A program made the position numbers and the translations under genes. The notes beneath the pieces are model-generated. The model was not told the origin of the DNA. It did no database searches and saw nothing but the letters and a program-made list of their open reading frames with translations. Shown in pieces: positions 58,713-64,000 of a stretch of 64,000 bases of DNA. This stretch comes from Campylobacter massiliensis (GTDB lineage Bacteria > Campylobacterota > Campylobacteria > Campylobacterales > Campylobacteraceae): NCBI RefSeq assembly GCF_014253065.1, contig NZ_JACLZK010000001.1:1240001-1304000 (forward strand), given 5' to 3'. Every line of letters begins with the position of its first letter. Positions within the stretch are counted from its first letter, which is position 1.

Positions 58713-59747
58713 ATGAGCGAAAATTTACAACATGGCAGTGCGGGCGGGCTGATTTTGGGTATAGAAAGCAGCTGCGACGACAGCTCGGTGGCGCTGCTCG
58801 ACATAGAAACGCTGGAGCTAAAATTTCACAAAAAAATCTCGCAGGATGCCGAGCACTGCGCATTTGGCGGAGTGGTACCGGAGCTGGCCGCCAGGCTTCA
58901 CACCGCCGCGCTGCCTAAAATTTTAGAGCAGATCAAAGCAGAACTACCCAGCGTAAAAGCCGTCGCCGTCACAAATGAGCCGGGGCTCTCCGTGAGCCTG
59001 GTGGGCGGAGTCGCGATGGCAAAGGCGCTCGCCTCGTCGCTGCGCGTGCCGCTAATCGCCGTAAATCACCTCGCCGGGCACGTGTATTCGCTATTTTTGT
59101 CGCAGGAGGCGCGGCTGCCCGCGGGCGTTCTGCTAGTTAGCGGCGGGCACACGATGGTGCTAGATATCGGCGCGGACGGGGCCGTGAGCGTGCTGGCGGC
59201 TACGATGGATGATAGCTTTGGCGAGAGCTTTGACAAGGTCGCAAAGATGCTGGGGCTGGGGTATCCGGGCGGCGTAGCGGTCGAAAAGGCGGCACAGGGG
59301 GGGCGCGAGAGGTTTAAATTTACTGTGCCGCTACTTGGCGATGCGCGCACGGCGTATAGCTTCTCGGGGCTCAAAAATCAGGTCCGAGTCGAAACCCAAA
59401 AGCTCGCCGAAAGCGGAAATCTCGGCGCACAGGACGTTGCCGACATCTGTTTTGCCTTTGAAAATACGGCTTGCAAGCATATTTTAAACAAGCTGGAAAA
59501 GATCTTTGCCCAGCGTAAATTTGAGCGTTTTGGCGTCGTGGGCGGAGCGAGCGCGAACCTAAATCTGCGCTCCCGTTTGCAAGCTCTGTGCGATAAATAC
59601 GGCTGTGAGCTCATCTGCGCGCCGCTGGAGTTTTGCTCCGATAACGCCGCGATGATCGCGCGCGCCGGACGCGAAAAATACCTGCGCGGCGAGTTTGCGG
59701 GGCTTGATCTGCAGGCTAGTCCTAGAAGCGAGCTAAAGAGGATTTAG
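58713..59747 (+). CDS. tsaD: tRNA N6-adenosine threonylcarbamoyltransferase
   Basis: 344 residues. GIESSCDDSSVALLD at the N-terminus and the metal-binding VNHLAGHVYS and SGGHTMV are typical. With TsaB, TsaC and TsaE it makes t6A37 in tRNAs reading ANN codons. AAAAAGGAAAATC precedes the ATG. Nothing unusual in length. Confidence 0.96.
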   Translation: MSENLQHGSAGGLILGIESSCDDSSVALLDIETLELKFHKKISQDAEHCAFGGVVPELAARLHTAALPKILEQIKAELPSVKAVAVTNEPGLSVSLVGGVAMAKALASSLRVPLIAVNHLAGHVYSLFLSQEARLPAGVLLVSGGHTMVLDIGADGAVSVLAATMDDSFGESFDKVAKMLGLGYPGGVAVEKAAQGGRERFKFTVPLLGDARTAYSFSGLKNQVRVETQKLAESGNLGAQDVADICFAFENTACKHILNKLEKIFAQRKFERFGVVGGASANLNLRSRLQALCDKYGCELICAPLEFCSDNAAMIARAGREKYLRGEFAGLDLQASPRSELKRI

Positions 59748-59914
59748 ATTCGGCTTTTGGCTGAAATTTGCTTTTTGGCTCAAATTCGGCGATTATTACC
59801 CCAAATTTAGCTTTTTGTGGCGCTGTTGCGAGCGAGCGAGTATAAAGCACGGCAAATCTAAATTTGGCATGATGAGCTAAAAGCACCAAATTTATAGAAT
59901 CTAAAATCGTTTCG

Positions 59915-60445
59915 CTAAAAAAATACCGCGACAATCGCCGCAAACGCTAAGACTGAATAAATTAAGATTTTGTCTATGCTTATATTTGTGCCGATTTTTC
60001 GCTCGTAAAATATGCTTAATTTGTATTCCGAGCTCTTAAGCGTGCGCCATGCCGCAAAAATCGCCATCACCAAAAGTAACGAGCAAAATTCTCGCGACGG
60101 CAAGCTTCTAAAATCCTCCAAAAATAAAATGGTCGCAAGAAGCGTCGCCAAGCAAAATAGCATAAAAAATATCCAGCTCAAAGCGAAGAAAAATACGGCG
60201 TCCATCCTGCAATCTATGCCGTGATTTTTATATGCTGCGACCCTAAAGCCGATATAAACGGCAAGCAATGCGCAAGATAGTATCGTGAGCGGGTTAAATA
60301 GCACAGAAAGCGTCATTTGGCTCGTCTCTGCGCCCAAGATAGACGCCATGGGCGCAAAAGTAACGAAGGCGCAAAAGTAAAAAAAGATAAATAAAATTCT
60401 AGCCTGGAAAATGACGCTAAGAACTGATTTTATGATTTTTAACAA
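59915..60445 (-). CDS. Membrane protein of unknown function
   Basis: 176 residues with four or five hydrophobic segments (about 12-34, 43-64, 82-108, 118-135, 158-175). A Lys/Arg-rich stretch ERKIGTNISIDK precedes the last helix. No family recognised. Single gene on the minus strand between tsaD and cysQ, with AAAGGAAAAAATTG before the start. Confidence 0.65.
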   Translation of the reverse strand: MLKIIKSVLSVIFQARILFIFFYFCAFVTFAPMASILGAETSQMTLSVLFNPLTILSCALLAVYIGFRVAAYKNHGIDCRMDAVFFFALSWIFFMLFCLATLLATILFLEDFRSLPSREFCSLLLVMAIFAAWRTLKSSEYKLSIFYERKIGTNISIDKILIYSVLAFAAIVAVFF

Positions 60446-60616
60446 TTTTTTCCTTTAAACGTTTGGCGACTTAGGGCTTGAAATTTGACTACGATTTTAG
60501 CTAAATTTTAAATGAAATTTATCGACTCTCGTCTAGCTGGTCTTAAATTCGGCGTTGCTATACAATGTACTTACTTGAGCCGTTTAAATTTGAAATGCGG
60601 TGAGTCGCCTTTTGGT

Positions 60617-61489
60617 TTATAAATTTAGCTCTTTTATCGCTCGTAAGATTTCATCCTCTCGGGCTAAAAAATCCTTTGCGATGACGATAAATTCGTTATT
60701 TTTTAGCGAGGCGGCGTCGTAGATCGGCGCTTTGAGCGTCGCTAGATCGATCATCTTTGCTCCCGTGCCCGCAGCGATCATCTCGCCAGCGGCGTTGTCC
60801 CAGATAGAGCTTGGCGAGTAGCGCATGTATGCGCCCGCAAGATTTTCGGCGATGCGGCAGTATTTGATCGCCGAGCTTAGCCGCGCGATGTCAAAATTTA
60901 GAGCAGTCGCGAGCTTGCCCGCCGTTACGTTTTTGCCGCGTTTGCCGCTGATTATCGTTTGCGGCGCTCTCTCGTTTACGGCTAGAGTTTGCGGGATAAA
61001 TGAGCCGTTTTTATAAGGCTCTTTTTGCGTTCGTCCGCCCTTTGCCGCGCTATAAATTTCGCCGGTAACGGGCACGTAGATAACGCCGAGGGCAGGGCGA
61101 CCGTCCTCTATGAGCGCGATGCAGACGCAAAACTCGCCGCTACCGCCGATAAAATCCTTCGTGCCGTCTAGCGGATCGATGAGCCAAAACGTCCGCGCGG
61201 ACTCGCCCAAAATCTTTTCCTCCGAGCAGATCGGGATTTGTGAGCTTTTTAGCGTTTCAAATATCGCGGCGTTTGCCGCAAGATCGGCCGAGGTCACGGG
61301 CGAATGATCGGTTTTTAAATTTACCTCAAAATCCCGGCCGTTTTTATTGCGCGCGCTTTCGTGCAAGGTTGAACGAGCTGCTAAAATCTCGTCGTCAAAG
61401 CCCTTGTGGGCGTAAAATTTCATTATCTCGTCGCCTGCTTTTGTAGCCGCAAGTTTGGCTAAGAGTAATAGTTCGTTTAAATTTTGCAT
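60617..61489 (-). CDS. cysQ: 3'(2'),5'-bisphosphate nucleotidase
   Basis: 290 residues of the inositol-monophosphatase superfamily. The metal motif WLIDPLDGTKDFIGG is complete, with SEEKI upstream and SSIWDNAAGEMIAAGTGAKM at the C-terminus. It removes PAP formed in sulfate assimilation or related reactions. As I recall, cysQ lies near gltA in C. jejuni too. Two repeat copies separate it from gltA. Confidence 0.93.
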   Translation of the reverse strand: MQNLNELLLLAKLAATKAGDEIMKFYAHKGFDDEILAARSTLHESARNKNGRDFEVNLKTDHSPVTSADLAANAAIFETLKSSQIPICSEEKILGESARTFWLIDPLDGTKDFIGGSGEFCVCIALIEDGRPALGVIYVPVTGEIYSAAKGGRTQKEPYKNGSFIPQTLAVNERAPQTIISGKRGKNVTAGKLATALNFDIARLSSAIKYCRIAENLAGAYMRYSPSSIWDNAAGEMIAAGTGAKMIDLATLKAPIYDAASLKNNEFIVIAKDFLAREDEILRAIKELNL

Positions 61490-61507
61490 TTTTGTTTCTT
61501 TTAAAAA

Positions 61508-61632
61508 GGCTTGTCTTTTGAGTGCTTTTTGTGGAGTTTGCTAAAATTTTGCTCGGCAGACTACATGTCTAGCCTACGCAAAATTTTCGCTGCACAACCC
61601 CAAAAATCATCTCAAAATACTTCGCCTTATTA
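61508..61632 (+). repeat. Palindromic repeat copy 7
   Basis: From GGCTTGTCTTTT to ATACTTCGCCTTAT. Arms AAAATTTTGC (61543-61552) and GCAAAATTTT (61578-61587) around AGACTACATGTCTAG. Its GGCTTGTC end lies 18 nt before the cysQ start. The family end motif GCCCAGACCTGCACCTTG follows at 61686. Confidence 0.8.
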
Positions 61633-61733
61633 TTTTATATTCAAATTCGAGTCAAATTTGTAAATTCAGGCTTCAAATTCCGCTCGCCCAGACCTGCACC
61701 TTGAAAATACAAATTTTACCTTAGCTTAAAGAG

Positions 61734-61856
61734 TTAAGGCACCGTATTTTTTCGTCAGACGAGGCAGTGGCGAACGAGGCAAGGGAGCGTATATATAATA
61801 CGTGATTGAAGCCGACTGAGCCACTAACGACGTATGGCGGAAAAAGACAAGCCGCC
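61734..61856 (-). repeat. Palindromic repeat copy 8
   Basis: From TTAAGGCACCGTATTTTTTC to GACAAGCCGCC, inverted relative to copy 7. Outer arm GTGGC/GCCAC. The GGCTTGTC end is 10 nt beyond the gltA stop. Confidence 0.7.
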
Positions 61857-61866
61857 AAATTTAAAA

Positions 61867-63141
61867 TTATTTCGGCGTTCTGTTCGTCTCTCCGACGTAC
61901 AGCTGCCTTGGACGTACGATCTTGATACTCTCCTGCTCTTTTAGCTCTATCCATTGGCTAATCCAGCCGGGGATCCTACCGATGACGAAAATAACCGCAA
62001 ACATATCGTTTGGTATACTAAGCGCCTTTAAAATCAGCCCCGAGTAAAAATCGACGTTCGGGTAGAGGTTGCGCGAGATGAAATACTCGTCGTTTAGCGC
62101 GATCTCTTCGATCTTTTTGGCGATTTTTAGAAGCTCGGTGTTTATGCCGATCTCGTCAAACAGCTGGTCGCACATAGATTTTAGCACCTTTGCGCGCGGA
62201 TCGAAGTTTTTATACACGCGGTGACCAAAGCCCATTAGCCTAAACGGATCGTTTTTGTCTTTGGCGCGGGCGATGTATTTATCGACATTTTCTACCGAGC
62301 CGATCTGCTCTAGCTGGCGGATGACGCCTTCGTTCGCGCCGCCGTGAGCCCAGCCCCATAGCGCTCCTATACCCGCAGCGATACACGCATACGGGTGCGC
62401 GTGCGTCGAGCCCACCGTGCGTACGGTCGTCGTGGAGGCGTTTTGCTCGTGATCGGCGTGCAGCATAAAGACCGTATCAAGCGCCTTGACCTCGATCGGG
62501 CGCAAATTTACGTGCTCGTACGGGTAGCTCCTCATCATGTATAGGAAATTTTCCGTAAAGCCGCGGTCTAAATTTGGATAAATGATCGGCAATCCGCGCG
62601 AAAATCTATAAGAAAACGCCGCGATGGTCGGGATTTTGGCGATTATTCGCATCGCCATCTCGTGGTACTCCTCGGGCTTGTCCATGTTTAGGTGGTCGGA
62701 GTAAAACGCAGAAAGCGCCGAGACTGCCGCCTGCAGGATCGCCATCGGGTGCGCCTTATCCGGAAATGCGTCAAAGAGCTTCATCATGCCCTCGTGGATG
62801 AAACTGCGTTTTTTAAGCTCGAGTTTAAAGGCATCGTACTGCTGATCGTTGGGTAGCTCCCTGTTTAGCAGTAGATACGCCACGTCGATGAAAGTCTTGT
62901 GCTCGGCAAGATAGGCGATGTCGTAGCCGCGGTACATCAGCTCACCTTTTAGTCCGTCGATGTAGGTTATCGTGCTTTTGCACATCGCCGTCGAGGTGTA
63001 GCCGCGGTCAAACGTAAACATCCCCGTATCGCTAAAAAAGGTCGAGATGTCGATGACGTCGGGCCCCATGGTGCCATGAAGTATCGGAAAGTCGTAGCTT
63101 TTGCCGTTTCTGTTGTCGGTTAACGTAACCGTATCGCTCAT
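61867..63141 (-). CDS. gltA: Citrate synthase
   Basis: 424 residues, the long bacterial type that forms hexamers and is usually NADH-sensitive. Catalytic regions are intact: HADHEQNASTTTVR, GSTHAHPYACIAAGIGALWGWAHGG and MGFGHRVYKNFDPRA. It condenses acetyl-CoA with oxaloacetate in the TCA cycle. Its ATG lies 1 nt after the antiporter stop, so the two are co-transcribed. Confidence 0.97.
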   Translation of the reverse strand: MSDTVTLTDNRNGKSYDFPILHGTMGPDVIDISTFFSDTGMFTFDRGYTSTAMCKSTITYIDGLKGELMYRGYDIAYLAEHKTFIDVAYLLLNRELPNDQQYDAFKLELKKRSFIHEGMMKLFDAFPDKAHPMAILQAAVSALSAFYSDHLNMDKPEEYHEMAMRIIAKIPTIAAFSYRFSRGLPIIYPNLDRGFTENFLYMMRSYPYEHVNLRPIEVKALDTVFMLHADHEQNASTTTVRTVGSTHAHPYACIAAGIGALWGWAHGGANEGVIRQLEQIGSVENVDKYIARAKDKNDPFRLMGFGHRVYKNFDPRAKVLKSMCDQLFDEIGINTELLKIAKKIEEIALNDEYFISRNLYPNVDFYSGLILKALSIPNDMFAVIFVIGRIPGWISQWIELKEQESIKIVRPRQLYVGETNRTPK

Positions 63142-63142
63142 C

Positions 63143-64000
63143 TTAGCTCCTTTGTAAATTTGATTTTACGCTCATTAAAATTTTAATACATATGGTGACT
63201 ATTATAGCTTGAGTTAGGCTTGCTAGTATGAAAGAGAAGTAAAAATTTTCATTTATGCCGCCTGATTTGTAGGCTATGGTAGCAACGGCGATGAGAAGCG
63301 TTAGTGGCATCGAGTGCGAGAGCGCGAAAAGGACGGTGTTTTTTAGCCCGAGGATGTTTAAAAACACCGTGCTAGCCGCTAGTCTAAAGCCTATCATGAC
63401 GCCCGTTATCAGCATCGCATCGCGCACGACCCCGTCTATCATAAAAGCGTTAAGCTTAAACGTCGAGCCGATGTGGACGAAAAAGGTCGGCACCAAAAAG
63501 CCGAATCCAAAGCTAGCAAGCTTGTGCGGAAGGTCTTTTTTGTGATCGAAAAACGTCGCGATAAAAGTCCCCGCCACAAACGCGCCGAAAGCTATCTCTA
63601 AATTTAAATAAAGCATAAGCGCGATGATGCCGAAAAACAGCGCCATACACAGGCGGATGTCTTTTTCCGAGTTGTCGTAGTGCGGCATCAGGATGACGCG
63701 CAGCTGCGGATACCACCAAAACAGCACGTTTAGCGTCTTGTACCCGATCACCGCCGCGGCTAAAAATCCGCTCAGATATATGACCGAAAATGCTAGCTCG
63801 CTACCCGCGCCAAATTTCATATACGCGCCGACGAAGGTTAACAGCGTGATACTCACGACTTCGCCGATCGAGCCGATGAGCATGCCGATATTTAGCCACT
63901 CCTCGTTTTTGCCGTACTCCTTAAACAGCGTAAATATCATGCCCACGGCCATCAGCGGCACGATGAGGATAAAAAGGCGGTTTAGATCAAACGAAAACGT
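63143..64000 (-). CDS. Cation:proton antiporter, CPA2 type (5' end outside window)
   Basis: At least 285 residues are encoded and the frame remains open to the window edge, so the N-terminus is missing. Eight or nine helices are visible, with FLVPTFFVHIGSTFKLNAF, a helix of the KefB/NapA type in which Asp or Glu would be expected, and EIAFGAFVAGTFIATFF. It exchanges Na+ or K+ for H+. An internal GTG at 63961 could look like a start but is not needed. Confidence 0.85.
   Translation of the reverse strand, partial: TFSFDLNRLFILIVPLMAVGMIFTLFKEYGKNEEWLNIGMLIGSIGEVVSITLLTFVGAYMKFGAGSELAFSVIYLSGFLAAAVIGYKTLNVLFWWYPQLRVILMPHYDNSEKDIRLCMALFFGIIALMLYLNLEIAFGAFVAGTFIATFFDHKKDLPHKLASFGFGFLVPTFFVHIGSTFKLNAFMIDGVVRDAMLITGVMIGFRLAASTVFLNILGLKNTVLFALSHSMPLTLLIAVATIAYKSGGINENFYFSFILASLTQAIIVTICIKILMSVKSNLQRS

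Overview
The window comes from a Campylobacter-type genome (Campylobacterota), probably the oral rectus/showae/curvus/concisus group. This rests on a Campylobacter-like 16S rRNA, recA-eno-ftsB and NFACT-cdsA-dxr neighbourhoods that I recall from C. jejuni, a futalosine-pathway gene (mqnD), fliQ beside murB, and many TTG/GTG starts. The species cannot be fixed from the window alone. Intergenic DNA is saturated with the palindromic octamer CAAATTTG and its AAATTT core.

Layout. 1-8400: CNNM/CorC-type membrane protein, two-subunit class I fumarase, an orphan TRAP binding protein, RidA and a DUF945 protein. 8567-14385: one complete rRNA operon (16S, tRNA-Ile, tRNA-Ala, 23S, 5S) with long processing stems. 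14547-25083: a lipid-metabolism locus resembling E. coli ynbABCD, interrupted by a divergent hybrid cluster protein gene. It encodes a CDP-alcohol phosphatidyltransferase, an acyltransferase, a second CDP-diglyceride synthase, a DUF1287 protein, an alpha/beta hydrolase-methyltransferase fusion, a PAP2-dual-specificity phosphatase fusion and a small membrane protein. A truncated second copy of the phosphatidyltransferase 5' end lies just before the acyltransferase. 25225-33330: Sel1 protein, murB-fliQ-mqnD, a D12 adenine methyltransferase, recA, eno, an FtsB-like protein and an AMIN protein. 33414-45437: glycerate permease and kinase, YceI, a MenA-type prenyltransferase, a SMI1/KNR4 protein beside a frameshifted gene, phospholipase A, mobA, SemiSWEET and leuC. 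45848-64000: TonB siderophore receptor with a candidate Fur site, NFACT protein, housekeeping cdsA-dxr, uracil permease, DKNYY and CreD proteins, tsaD, cysQ, gltA and the end of a cation/proton antiporter.

Between 22 and 62 kb there are at least eight copies of a hairpin-forming repeat of about 120-165 bp. In six copies the GGCTTGTC/GGCTCGTC-like end sits within about 1-10 nt of a stop codon. The copies are often joined to a second, MITE-like unit with roughly 25-bp inverted ends enclosing a G-rich block. CAAATTTG-rich DNA also appears to have expanded in frame inside conserved genes (the hydrolase-methyltransferase, mobA and the PAP2-phosphatase).

The most system-like content is the ynb-type lipid locus. 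It carries candidate enzymes for each step of a parallel phospholipid pathway: acylation, CDP-activation, head-group transfer, dephosphorylation and remodelling/methylation. The second attractive signal is the repeat biology: stop-codon-anchored palindromes, and a CAAATTTG motif that fits RAATTY, the site I recall for the C. jejuni transformation methylase, in a window that also encodes an adenine methyltransferase.
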